NCBI GenBank assembly: GCA_021413405.1
Contig: JAIOQL010000178.1
Location: forward strand, 1 to 5,715
Direction of reading: 5' to 3'
DNA: 5,715 nt
Source of the DNA: Leptospira sp.
Lineage (GTDB): Bacteria > Spirochaetota > Leptospiria > Leptospirales > Leptospiraceae
This document shows positions 1 through 5,715 of the stretch, piece after piece (position 1 is the stretch's first letter; each line of letters opens with the position of its first letter). The notes under the pieces were generated by a model. It was not told where the DNA came from. It worked only from the letters and a program-made list of their open reading frames with translations, and did no database searches. The translations under genes and the position numbers were made by a program.

Positions 1-26
1 TCCGGAGAGAGGACGGGGTTATTTCG

Positions 27-1493
27 TCAGTCGAGTTCAAATTCTTTTCTCCAGTCTGAATCGTTTTCCAGCTTTTTTTGCTGCGTCTTATCAAGCATAA
101 AATTTTCCATTACAAGATAATCCATGTCTGTCCGCATAAAACACCTGTATGCATCTTCAGGTGTGCAGACAATCGGTTCTCCACGGACATTGAAGGAAGT
201 GTTCACGAGCACACTGCATTTGGTCAGTTTTTTAAACGCAGAAAGCAATGAATAGAAGACCGGATGATCCTCTTTCGCGACAGTCTGGATCCTTGCTGAA
301 TAGTCTACATGAGTTATGGATGGCAATGTGGATCGGACTACGTTCAGTTTCTCTATTCCAAAAAGTTTTTCCTGATCCGGGGTCATTTTTTTCCGGATTG
401 ATTTCCTGACAGGAGCAACTATAAGCATGTAGGGAGAATCAGAATTTAATTCGAAATATTTCGAAACATCTTCCCGGAGTACTGACGGTGCGAATGGCCG
501 GAATGATTCACGGAATTTGATCTTCAAGTTCATGATAGACTGCATATTTCTTGATCTTGGATCTCCGAGAATCGATCTCGCACCCAAAGATCTTGGTCCG
601 AATTCCATTTTTCCCTGGAACCAGCCCACTACTTTTTCATTAGCCAGAACCTTTGCCGTTTTAGCAGCAACTTCCGGTTTCTTCAGTTTCGTGTATGGAA
701 TATTGTTTTTTGTGAGAAAGCTTTGAATTTCAAATTCGGAATAATCCGGTCCGAGATAAGAAGCCTTTTGGAGTCTCTTAAAATCAGTCCCCTTCCTCGG
801 AGCATTGTTTACATGAAAATGGGTAATGAGGGCTGCGCCTAACGCAGATCCCGCATCCCCGCTGGCAGGTTGAATCCAGATATTTCTGAACGGCCCTTCA
901 CGAAGAATCCTTCCGTTTGCTACGCAATTCAAAGCAACTCCACCGGATAGGCAGAGTGAATCCATACCGGTAACCTTGTGAATATGCACGCTCATCTTCA
1001 GCATCGCGATCTCAATAACTTCCTGGATAGATCTCGCAAGATCCATTTCCTTTTGGGTAAGTTTTGTTTCCGGTTTTCTGGGAGGTCCGCCGAAGAGAGA
1101 ATCGAATTTGCGGTTTGTCATCCTTGAACCGCCAATATAATCAAAATATTCAAGGTTTATTTTATATGATCCGTCTTCTTTAATATCGATGAGGTTGTCG
1201 AGGATCGTATTTACATATTTCGGCTCACCGTATGGAGCAAGACCCATCACTTTATATTCGCCTGAGTTTACTTTAAAGCCTGTATAATAGGTAATTGCGG
1301 AATATAGCAACCCGAGGGAATGAGGGAATTTGATTTCATTTAGGATAGATATCCTGTTGTCTTTCCCGGTTCCGTAACTCGTAGTGGTCCATTCACCTAC
1401 TCCATCCACAGTTAGAAAAGCTGCATTCAGAAACGGGGACGGAAAAAAGGCAGCCGCAGCATGAGATTCATGATGCTCCGGGAAAATATAAAA
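27..1493 (-). CDS. C-terminal part of the broken carbamoyltransferase (rest of Kae1-like domain plus YrdC-like C-terminal domain)
   Basis: The frame is open from 1529, family similarity begins near 1493, and the first ATG is at 1409-1407 (460 residues from there). Upstream of that ATG and in frame lies EHHESHAAAAFFPSPF, whose HHESH codons occupy 1475-1461. This is the HxxxH-like metal site of the Kae1-like fold, so an ATG start at 1409 would cut into the catalytic domain. Counting from 1409, visible motifs include DGVGEW (2-7), SLGLLYSA (31-38), VNSGEYKVMGLAPYG (47-61), LSGGVALNCVANGR (154-167) and SGDAGSALGAA (183-193). The C-terminal domain then has GWFQGKMEFGPRSLGARS (262-279), RPFAPSVL (304-311) and LVNTSFNVRGEPIVCTPEDA (401-420). 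The last residues, WRKEFELD, match the usual family end, so this 3' part is complete. No neighbouring glycan gene is visible. Confidence 0.85.
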   Translation of the reverse strand, partial: FYIFPEHHESHAAAAFFPSPFLNAAFLTVDGVGEWTTTSYGTGKDNRISILNEIKFPHSLGLLYSAITYYTGFKVNSGEYKVMGLAPYGEPKYVNTILDNLIDIKEDGSYKINLEYFDYIGGSRMTNRKFDSLFGGPPRKPETKLTQKEMDLARSIQEVIEIAMLKMSVHIHKVTGMDSLCLSGGVALNCVANGRILREGPFRNIWIQPASGDAGSALGAALITHFHVNNAPRKGTDFKRLQKASYLGPDYSEFEIQSFLTKNNIPYTKLKKPEVAAKTAKVLANEKVVGWFQGKMEFGPRSLGARSILGDPRSRNMQSIMNLKIKFRESFRPFAPSVLREDVSKYFELNSDSPYMLIVAPVRKSIRKKMTPDQEKLFGIEKLNVVRSTLPSITHVDYSARIQTVAKEDHPVFYSLLSAFKKLTKCSVLVNTSFNVRGEPIVCTPEDAYRCFMRTDMDYLVMENFMLDKTQQKKLENDSDWRKEFELD

Positions 1494-1762
1494 GTCGGGA
1501 GACCTTTCGGTGCCGAACTGATTGCAGATTCAATAATCCGTTCAAATTTAAGAAATGGTTTGTCATAAAAGGCAACATAGTCCAGATCCCCGGCCGAAAT
1601 ATTTGCGCTCTTAAGGCAAAATTCAATGGATTTTCGGGGAAATTCCGGATCGTGGCGTTTCCGGGTAAATCTTTCCTCCTGTGCTGCCGCAATTACCTCT
1701 CCGTCTACGATGATGGCCGCAGCACTGTCGTGATAAAAGCATGATATACCGAGGATTTTCAT
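1427..1762 (-). CDS. N-terminal fragment of the broken carbamoyltransferase (Kae1-like domain start)
   Basis: This frame encodes 111 residues, of which about the first 90 are genuine family sequence. It opens with MKILGISCFYHDSAAA, the first strand-loop of the ASKHA/Kae1-like fold, with H11-D12 in the conserved YHDSAA motif. AAAQEERFTRKRHD (about residues 25-38) and YDKPFLKFER (about 66-75) follow, both typical of the subgroup found beside surface-polysaccharide genes. After about residue 91 the frame reads non-family sequence (SRSIMNLMLRL...) and stops at 1427-1429. No Shine-Dalgarno sequence is visible: the bases just before the ATG are ATTTTAAAAT. As a separate product it would lack the metal site and the whole C-terminal domain, so it is unlikely to be active. 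Confidence 0.8.
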   Translation of the reverse strand: MKILGISCFYHDSAAAIIVDGEVIAAAQEERFTRKRHDPEFPRKSIEFCLKSANISAGDLDYVAFYDKPFLKFERIIESAISSAPKGLPTFIFSRSIMNLMLRLPFFRPRF

Positions 1763-1839
1763 AATTTTAAAATATTCTGATTGCTTTACTAAAATTTCAG
1801 GTATATATTTCCTATCAACTATATAAAAGATCCGACTAC
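1763..1839. promoter_or_regulatory. Divergent intergenic promoter region
   Basis: This 77-bp, strongly AT-rich gap separates the starts of the carbamoyltransferase (-) and the first phosphatase (+), so both promoters should lie in it or just inside the genes. It contains a perfect 10-bp palindrome, ATTTTAAAAT (1764-1773), directly before the carbamoyltransferase ATG, where a ribosome binding site would normally be. On the minus strand TTGATA (complement of 1813-1818) is a possible -35 box, but the sequence 17 nt further on (ATTTTA) is a poor -10. The existence of a promoter region is inferred from the divergent layout; only the plus-strand boxes are moderately convincing. Confidence 0.55.
1781..1809 (+). 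promoter_or_regulatory. Candidate sigma70-type promoter for the first phosphatase gene
   Basis: TTGCTT at 1781-1786 is followed, after exactly 17 nt, by TATATT at 1804-1809. These are reasonable matches to a -35 and a -10 box. Transcription would start near 1816, giving a leader of about 24 nt before the ATG at 1840. A weak Shine-Dalgarno-like AAAAGA lies at 1825-1830, nine nt before the start codon. The whole gap is AT-rich, so chance matches are likely. Confidence 0.4.
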
Positions 1840-3249
1840 ATGGATGACTCTCTTCAAAAACGGTTAAAAGATACAGAAGACGGACTAAAAAAACATAATT
1901 CGATACTTCTCAATCTTGCAAAAGGAACATCTATTGATTATGGAGACCTTAATTCCGCAATTAGGGAGATAACTGTCGCATCAACACAGGCACTAAAATG
2001 TGACCGTTCTTCCGTCTGGATTTACAATGAAAATAAAACTTCGATGACCTGCCTGAATCTATTTGTCAATTCAAGAAATGAACACACAGGCGGCTCAAAA
2101 TTTTCTGTAAATAAATTTCCAAACTATTTCAAAAGCCTCGAAGAAGAGAGAATTCTCTCTGTCACAGATGCAAATACTGATCCGAACACTTCCGAATTGT
2201 CCGAGTCCTATTTGCGTGCGAACAAAATTGTATCTCTCCTTTATTCTCCGATCCGGATCGATGGAGAGATAATCGGGGTTCTTTGCAATGACCAGACAGG
2301 AGAAAGACGTGAATGGACAATGGTAGAGGAAAATTTTGCAAGCTCCCTTTCCGAACTGGTTTCACGGGCAATCGAAGCGCAGAAAAGAAAAGAAGCGGAA
2401 GAAGAATTAAAACGGATAAATGAGAACCTCGAAAAAATTGTAGAACAGAGAACAGTTCAGGTGCAACGGGCAAACATTGAACTGAAGGCGACAAACGAAA
2501 AAACAAAGAAAGCTCTGGAAATGGCGAAGATGGTTCAAAACGCACTGATTCCCCAATTGAGTTCGTTTGAACATATCAAAGAAATTTCACTTGCAGGTGA
2601 TTATACACCAATGGATGAACTGGGCGGCGATATTTATGATATCATCCGCGTGGAAAGAAACAGGTATGGTTTCCTGATTGCAGATGTGTCCGGTCACGGT
2701 GTTCCGGCTGCTCTCATTTCAACAATGGCCAAGGTCTCCTTTACAACGAATACTAAGATAAACCTCCAGCCCCACGAGATATGCGAACGTGTGAACCGGG
2801 AGATGTACCATTTCATAGGGGATATGGAATATTTCGTCACTGCATATTACTCTATCCTGAATCTGGAAACGGGGGAGTTCAGATATTGCAACGCCGGGCA
2901 CCACCCGGCTCTTCTTTTCAGAAAAGAAGATTCAAAGATCATCGACCTACACACGGAAAAATCTTTCCTGATCGGGGCAGCCGATAGGGTTGATTATGAC
3001 AGTGGCTCAGTTTATCTGAAGCCGGGAGACAAGATTTTGTTCATTACAGACGGGATCGTGCATGCAATGAATTTAGCAGGGGAAATGTATGAGTATGACC
3101 GATTGAAGGGATATCTGGCAGACAATCACGAAATGGAAGTCAATCAATTCGTGGAAGGTCTGGTTAAAGATCTCAATAAGTTTTGCAGCGGGATGCTTCA
3201 AAACGATGACAGAACCATTCTTTATCTTGCGTACAACTCTAAAGCTTAA
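1840..3249 (+). CDS. GAF domain SpoIIE/PP2C-family serine/threonine protein phosphatase
   Basis: This 469-residue protein has no signal peptide or membrane segment, so it is probably cytosolic. A GAF sensor domain spans about residues 24-178; its closing stretch, LYSPIRIDGEIIGVLCNDQTG followed by EWT and EENFASSLSELVSRA, is characteristic. A charged coiled coil follows (about 179-230) and leads into a SpoIIE/PPM phosphatase domain (about 233-467) beginning MVQNALIP. Metal-site aspartates are visible in GGDIYD (262-267), ADVSGHG (281-287), ITDG (402-405, D404) and NDDRT (455-459). NAGHHP (351-356) is the usual AGH motif. Such enzymes dephosphorylate phospho-serine/threonine proteins, classically STAS anti-anti-sigma factors; that target is inferred, as no STAS gene is in the window. 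There is no receiver domain. The glutamate usual after TDG (TDGvxE) is histidine here (H408). The next methionine is residue 69, inside the GAF domain, so the ATG at 1840 is the sensible start. Confidence 0.92.
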   Translation: MDDSLQKRLKDTEDGLKKHNSILLNLAKGTSIDYGDLNSAIREITVASTQALKCDRSSVWIYNENKTSMTCLNLFVNSRNEHTGGSKFSVNKFPNYFKSLEEERILSVTDANTDPNTSELSESYLRANKIVSLLYSPIRIDGEIIGVLCNDQTGERREWTMVEENFASSLSELVSRAIEAQKRKEAEEELKRINENLEKIVEQRTVQVQRANIELKATNEKTKKALEMAKMVQNALIPQLSSFEHIKEISLAGDYTPMDELGGDIYDIIRVERNRYGFLIADVSGHGVPAALISTMAKVSFTTNTKINLQPHEICERVNREMYHFIGDMEYFVTAYYSILNLETGEFRYCNAGHHPALLFRKEDSKIIDLHTEKSFLIGAADRVDYDSGSVYLKPGDKILFITDGIVHAMNLAGEMYEYDRLKGYLADNHEMEVNQFVEGLVKDLNKFCSGMLQNDDRTILYLAYNSKA

Positions 3250-3271
3250 AACATAAAACGATCCGGTCTTT
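3250..3271. other. 22-bp convergent gap with no visible terminator
   Basis: The stops of the two phosphatase genes (TAA at 3247-3249 on plus; TAG at 3274-3272 on minus) face each other across 22 bp. I see no GC-rich hairpin followed by a T run on either strand. Transcripts would probably overlap at their 3' ends unless factor-dependent termination occurs inside the genes. Confidence 0.5.
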
Positions 3272-4876
3272 CTATGGCAGGGATTCGAATCCGATCAAAG
3301 TAATATCATCGTGAAAACGATTTTCAAATTCCAGGAATTTTTTAAGTTCCGACATGCACTTTCTGGCAATCATTGCTACTGATTTTTCTTTCATTTCATC
3401 AATAATTTCGAAAAGTTTTTCTTCACCAAACATATCCATGTTTTTATCAAATTCTTCAAAAACACCATCTGTGAAGAAGAAAATCTTTGAAGCAGGACTA
3501 AATTCATAAACCTGGTTCAGATATTCCACATCTTCCCTGATTCCAATGATTCTTCCGGTCCTTGGAAGCAGACTCAGTTTTCCATTTGTTATGAGAATCT
3601 GATCCGGATGTCCGGCAGAGCTGAAAATGATTTCTTTGAGATTCAGATTGAAATCACAGATTATACACGAAAAAAATACATTCAGGGATTTATACATTTT
3701 CAAAAAATTATTATTCAGTTGCTTCAGTATTTCAGCTGGCTTTGCACTGCTTTTTCTGATCTTATCATATTCAGCTTTTATCAGCGTCGTCGTCAACGCT
3801 GCCTGGATTCCATGTCCGGTTGCATCCGCAAGAAAAACCCGGACATATCCTTCGCGTAGTTCAAAGATATCATAAATGTCACCACCAATTTCCAGCATCG
3901 GTGTATAGACAACGTCGCAAATCAATCCGGCAAATTGCTCTCCGACGGCAGGAAGGAGTTTTTGTTGAATTTTTTTTGCAAGGTTCATGTCACTTTTAAT
4001 ATTCCGGATAATGTTATTCAGCTTTTCATTTGCAAGATTGAGTTCTTTGGTTTTATTCTTAAACTCAAGCTCCAACTGGTCATAGAGCGCGCTGCTTTCA
4101 ATCGCAAGTGCCAGCTGGGAACTGAATATTTCAACAGTATCAATGTCCAGCTCTTCAAGAGATGCCCGGAATGTGTAGGAATCAAGATAAATGACCCCGA
4201 CAACTTTTCCCTGTATCATTAGAGGGGAACAGATTATCAGTGCATATTCCACAGATTCCGAAAAATCATAATCATTGAAAACACGGATCTTGGTTTTTTT
4301 CTGGTTGATAGAATCATTTATAGTATTAAAATTTTTTTTGAAATCTTCAGATTCAATTTCGTCTTTTGTGATATTCAGCAAGGTTTCCGGGATCATCATT
4401 GAATCTTTTTTGAGAAACAGGATTCCTCTTTCTGCATTAAGAACGTGCAAAATTGATTCCACAATTTTATCGAGGAGTATGTAACCGTTAGGAAGCGCAG
4501 TGATATCCTTGTTAATCTGTAAAATATTTTTCAAGGTTGCGGATTTCTGCTGAATTTCCGTTTGAGAAATCTTCTGGTGTTCCTTCAGAGCCTCGATGGC
4601 GTGCTTTGTTTCCTTCTTCTCAATTTTGATCAGATTTGTGAGACTCTCGTGGGCTTTGATAATTTCAGAGGTATCCTTCTTTTCCTCAAGCAAAAGGTCA
4701 TACAGGTTTTCCCAGGCCTTTACATTCTCTCTGGATTCGAAAAGCTCCCGGCGCAAATCCTCTTCGCTTTCCCTGATTTTTTGAAGCTCTGCCTTCAAAT
4801 TCTCGAGTTCGGTGGCTCTTCCGACTTCGAAACTTTGTGCATTTGCTGATTGGTCTGATATTCTGTCTTCAGTCAT
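3272..4876 (-). CDS. Coiled-coil, GAF and SpoIIE/PP2C-family serine/threonine protein phosphatase
   Basis: This 534-residue protein has no membrane segment or signal peptide. A long charged coiled coil fills about residues 18-115, followed by a GAF domain (about 118-262: ILQINKDITALPNGYILLDK, then AERGILFL and SPLMIQGKVVGVIYLDS). A second helical linker (about 265-300) leads to a SpoIIE/PPM phosphatase domain (about 303-530) starting AKKIQQKLLP. Metal-site aspartates lie in GGDIYD (331-336), DATGHG (351-356), FFTDGVFEEF (467-476, D470) and HDDITL (522-527); SSAGHP (419-424) is the AGH motif. All key residues are present, so it should be active. The family acts on phosphorylated signalling proteins such as STAS antagonists; its partner is not in the window. 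It converges on the other phosphatase with a 22-bp gap and follows icmF on the same strand after 113 bp. The ATG at 4876 is the only plausible start, since the next methionine is residue 160. Its ribosome binding site is weak (TAAGAT). Confidence 0.92.
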   Translation of the reverse strand: MTEDRISDQSANAQSFEVGRATELENLKAELQKIRESEEDLRRELFESRENVKAWENLYDLLLEEKKDTSEIIKAHESLTNLIKIEKKETKHAIEALKEHQKISQTEIQQKSATLKNILQINKDITALPNGYILLDKIVESILHVLNAERGILFLKKDSMMIPETLLNITKDEIESEDFKKNFNTINDSINQKKTKIRVFNDYDFSESVEYALIICSPLMIQGKVVGVIYLDSYTFRASLEELDIDTVEIFSSQLALAIESSALYDQLELEFKNKTKELNLANEKLNNIIRNIKSDMNLAKKIQQKLLPAVGEQFAGLICDVVYTPMLEIGGDIYDIFELREGYVRVFLADATGHGIQAALTTTLIKAEYDKIRKSSAKPAEILKQLNNNFLKMYKSLNVFFSCIICDFNLNLKEIIFSSAGHPDQILITNGKLSLLPRTGRIIGIREDVEYLNQVYEFSPASKIFFFTDGVFEEFDKNMDMFGEEKLFEIIDEMKEKSVAMIARKCMSELKKFLEFENRFHDDITLIGFESLP

Positions 4877-4888
4877 AAATCTTATTTT

Positions 4889-4936
4889 GTAGCCGTTACA
4901 ACTATTCGGGCCACTTCTCCCGACTTCTTGGGCTAC
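4889..4936 (-). promoter_or_regulatory. Imperfect stem-loop in the leader of the second phosphatase gene
   Basis: A perfect 6-bp outer stem is formed by GTAGCC (4889-4894) and GGCTAC (4931-4936). Inside it are a 3-bp CAA/TTG helix (4899-4901 with 4928-4930) and a 5-bp TCGGG/CCCGA helix (4906-4910 with 4919-4923) closing an 8-nt loop. It stands out as GC-rich within an AT-rich gap. In the minus-strand RNA it ends 12 nt before the AUG at 4876. No U run follows on either strand, so it does not look like an intrinsic terminator. It could be a leader structure affecting translation or stability, or an operator. It matches no riboswitch class I recognise. Confidence 0.35.
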
Positions 4937-4965
4937 TTAATAGATTTTGACTAAAAAATATACGA

Positions 4966-4978
4966 TAATAAGTTATTA
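4966..4978. repeat. AT-rich 13-bp dyad, TAATAA-g-TTATTA
   Basis: Two perfect 6-bp arms flank a single central base, located 11-23 bp beyond the icmF stop codon and before the second phosphatase gene. Its size and symmetry could suit a dimeric DNA-binding protein near a promoter. TATATT-like sequence (minus strand) lies just downstream, but no well-spaced -35 box was found. In such AT-rich sequence, chance is a fair explanation. Confidence 0.25.
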
Positions 4979-4989
4979 ACGAAAAAAAA

Positions 4990-5715
4990 TTACATACCGC
5001 GTCTATATTTTCCACCAAATTCATACATTGCTGCCGTAATTTGGCCTAAACTGCAATATTTTGATGTCTCCATCAGCTCAGAGAAAATATTTTCTCCTGT
5101 CAGAGCTTTTTTCCGTAAACCCTGCAGAGCTTTTTCTGATTTCGTTTTATTGAGCGTATGAAATAAACCGAGAGAACCAAGCTGTTGTTTTTTTTCCTCT
5201 TCTGTCGATCGTATCAGCTCAATCTTTGATTCATTTGTTTTTTTATCACCAAGGAATGTATTTACACCGATTATTTTCAGGCTCCCGTCATGTTTCAGTG
5301 TTTCATAGTATAGGGATTCATCCTGAATTTTTCCCCTCTGGTACATTGTTTCCATAGCACCAAGCACCCCGCCTCTCTGAGAGATCTGGTCAAATTCTTT
5401 GAGCACAGCATCCTCTACAAGATCAGTCAATTCATCAATGATATAAGCACCTTGGATCGGGTTGTGGTTTTTATTCAATCCCAGTTCTTCGTTTATTATG
5501 AGCTGGATTGCAACCGCACGGCGAACAGAATCTTCCGTTGGAGTAGTGATAGCCTCATCAAACGCATTTGTATGGAGGCTATTTGTATTATCATAAATAG
5601 CATAGAGAGCCTGAAGAGTCGTCCGGATATCATTGAAATCAATTTCCTGTGCGTGGAGGGATCTTCCACTTGTCTGGATATGATACTTAAGCTTCTGAGA
5701 TCTCTCGTTGGCTCC
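4990..5715 (-). CDS. icmF: Fused isobutyryl-CoA mutase (IcmF), C-terminal part of the mutase domain; 5' end beyond the window
   Basis: The frame runs from the right edge to a TAA at 4992-4990, giving 241 residues. IcmF rearranges isobutyryl-CoA to n-butyryl-CoA using adenosylcobalamin. Its usual order is B12-binding domain, MeaI-like GTPase chaperone domain, then the mutase barrel, for a total near 1,090 residues, so the C-terminal fifth or so is seen. KYHIQTSGRSLHAQE (fragment residues 10-24) holds the conserved histidine and glutamine of the methylmalonyl-CoA mutase superfamily active site. NSLHTNAFDEA (45-55), PTEDSVRRA (60-68), RGGVLGAMETMYQRGKIQ (114-131) and IIGVNTF (148-154) follow. 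The protein ends GKYRRGM, very like the usual IcmF end. There is no C-terminal B12 domain, which argues against ordinary methylmalonyl-CoA mutase; the METMYQRGKIQ wording favours IcmF over a stand-alone IcmA. An in-frame TTG near 5478 is internal and is not a start. Confidence 0.85.
   Translation of the reverse strand, partial: GANERSQKLKYHIQTSGRSLHAQEIDFNDIRTTLQALYAIYDNTNSLHTNAFDEAITTPTEDSVRRAVAIQLIINEELGLNKNHNPIQGAYIIDELTDLVEDAVLKEFDQISQRGGVLGAMETMYQRGKIQDESLYYETLKHDGSLKIIGVNTFLGDKKTNESKIELIRSTEEEKKQQLGSLGLFHTLNKTKSEKALQGLRKKALTGENIFSELMETSKYCSLGQITAAMYEFGGKYRRGM

Larger units (their letters stand above)
27..1762 (-). pseudogene. Carbamoyltransferase (NodU/CmcH family), broken by an internal deletion with frameshift
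   Basis: Proteins of this family transfer a carbamoyl group from carbamoyl phosphate, through a carbamoyl-adenylate made with ATP, to a hydroxyl on a sugar or natural product in the cytoplasm. The start (ATG at 1762-1760) and stop (TGA at 29-27) look normal, and both ends of the protein are well conserved. The first ~90 codons are in one frame and the rest in another: 353 nt separate the start from the conserved DGVGEW codon, which is not a multiple of three. Between the APKGL and FPEHHESHA motifs only about five or six residues remain, where family members as I remember them have roughly 45. The best reading is therefore a deletion of about 100-125 nt (length 1 modulo 3) near 1485-1500. The remaining span is 1,736 nt, against about 610 codons in relatives. 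It could be a real pseudogene or an assembly error. The family call is strong; the exact substrate is unknown. Confidence 0.88.
4877..4989. other. 113-bp gap between icmF and the second phosphatase gene
   Basis: Both flanking genes read on the minus strand. The half nearest icmF is very AT-rich: an 8-nt T run (minus strand) directly follows the icmF stop, and the AT dyad comes next. The half nearest the phosphatase holds the GC-richer stem-loop. I find no strong -35/-10 pair and no classic hairpin plus T-run terminator, so it is open whether the phosphatase is co-transcribed with icmF or has its own promoter. Confidence 0.5.

Noticed and set aside
1427..1490. Hydrophobic tail SRSIMNLMLRLPFF as a membrane anchor of a real short protein
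   Set aside because: The same bases in another frame encode the highly conserved EHHESHAAAAFFPSPF motif, so the tail is out-of-frame reading after the deletion.
1468..1692. Minus-strand ORF of 74 codons overlapping the carbamoyltransferase N-terminal part
   Set aside because: It is the +1 frame of the same region, ends in unrelated sequence, and has no family motif; it is a shadow of the real frame.
2162..2545. Minus-strand ORF of 127 codons inside the first phosphatase gene
   Set aside because: It lies antisense to a well-supported GAF and coiled-coil coding region and has a low-complexity Leu/Phe/Ser-rich translation with no recognisable domain.
3250..3271. GATCCGGTC in the convergent gap as a bidirectional terminator
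   Set aside because: It is not a true inverted repeat beyond a few bases, and no T run is placed correctly on either strand.
3608..4849. Several plus-strand ORFs of 60-95 codons opposite the second phosphatase gene
   Set aside because: All are antisense to continuous GAF/SpoIIE coding sequence. Their hydrophobic translations come from complementing Lys/Glu-rich codons, and they show no domain.
1840..4876. Two-component response-regulator (RsbU/RssB-like) identity for the phosphatases
   Set aside because: Neither protein has a receiver domain; both N-terminal parts are GAF and coiled coil.
4990..5478. A 162-residue protein starting at TTG 5478
   Set aside because: Family sequence continues in frame to the window edge (NERSQKLKYHIQTSG, SLHTNAFDEA), so the TTG is internal to icmF.
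1..5715. CRISPR arrays, tRNA or rRNA genes, insertion sequences
   Set aside because: No regularly spaced repeats, cloverleaf-like segments, rRNA-like sequence, transposase motifs or paired terminal inverted repeats were seen.

Overview
The window carries four protein genes of a bacterium with moderate GC (low 40s percent by eye). From left to right they are: a broken NodU/CmcH-type carbamoyltransferase gene (- strand, 27-1762); an intact GAF plus SpoIIE/PP2C phosphatase gene (+ strand, 1840-3249); a second, longer phosphatase gene of the same general class (- strand, 3272-4876); and the 3' end of a fused isobutyryl-CoA mutase gene, icmF (- strand, 4990 to the right edge). Protein style, especially the cytosolic GAF-coiled coil-SpoIIE phosphatases, resembles Spirochaetota and particularly Leptospira-like genomes. 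That assignment is an impression from family resemblance and is not proven by anything in the window.

Layout. The carbamoyltransferase and the first phosphatase diverge from a 77-bp AT-rich gap (1763-1839) that must hold both promoters. The two phosphatase genes converge and are only 22 bp apart, with no visible terminator between them. The icmF gene and the second phosphatase point the same way and are separated by a 113-bp gap. That gap holds an AT-rich dyad and a GC-richer imperfect stem-loop that ends 12 nt before the phosphatase start codon.

Function. The two phosphatases carry the acidic metal-site motifs of the PPM/SpoIIE fold. Each would sense a signal through a GAF domain and dephosphorylate a protein target, typically a STAS anti-anti-sigma factor in partner-switching systems. 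No STAS protein, anti-sigma kinase or sigma factor lies in the window, so their partners must be elsewhere. IcmF interconverts isobutyryl-CoA and n-butyryl-CoA using coenzyme B12. The carbamoyltransferase would have decorated a secreted sugar or small molecule with a carbamoyl group, but as given its reading frame is broken by a loss of roughly 40 codons that also shifts frame.

No mobile element, CRISPR array, rRNA or tRNA was seen. Nothing supports a wholly new system. The points most worth checking are the disrupted carbamoyltransferase, the paired phosphatases, and the structured leader before the second phosphatase.
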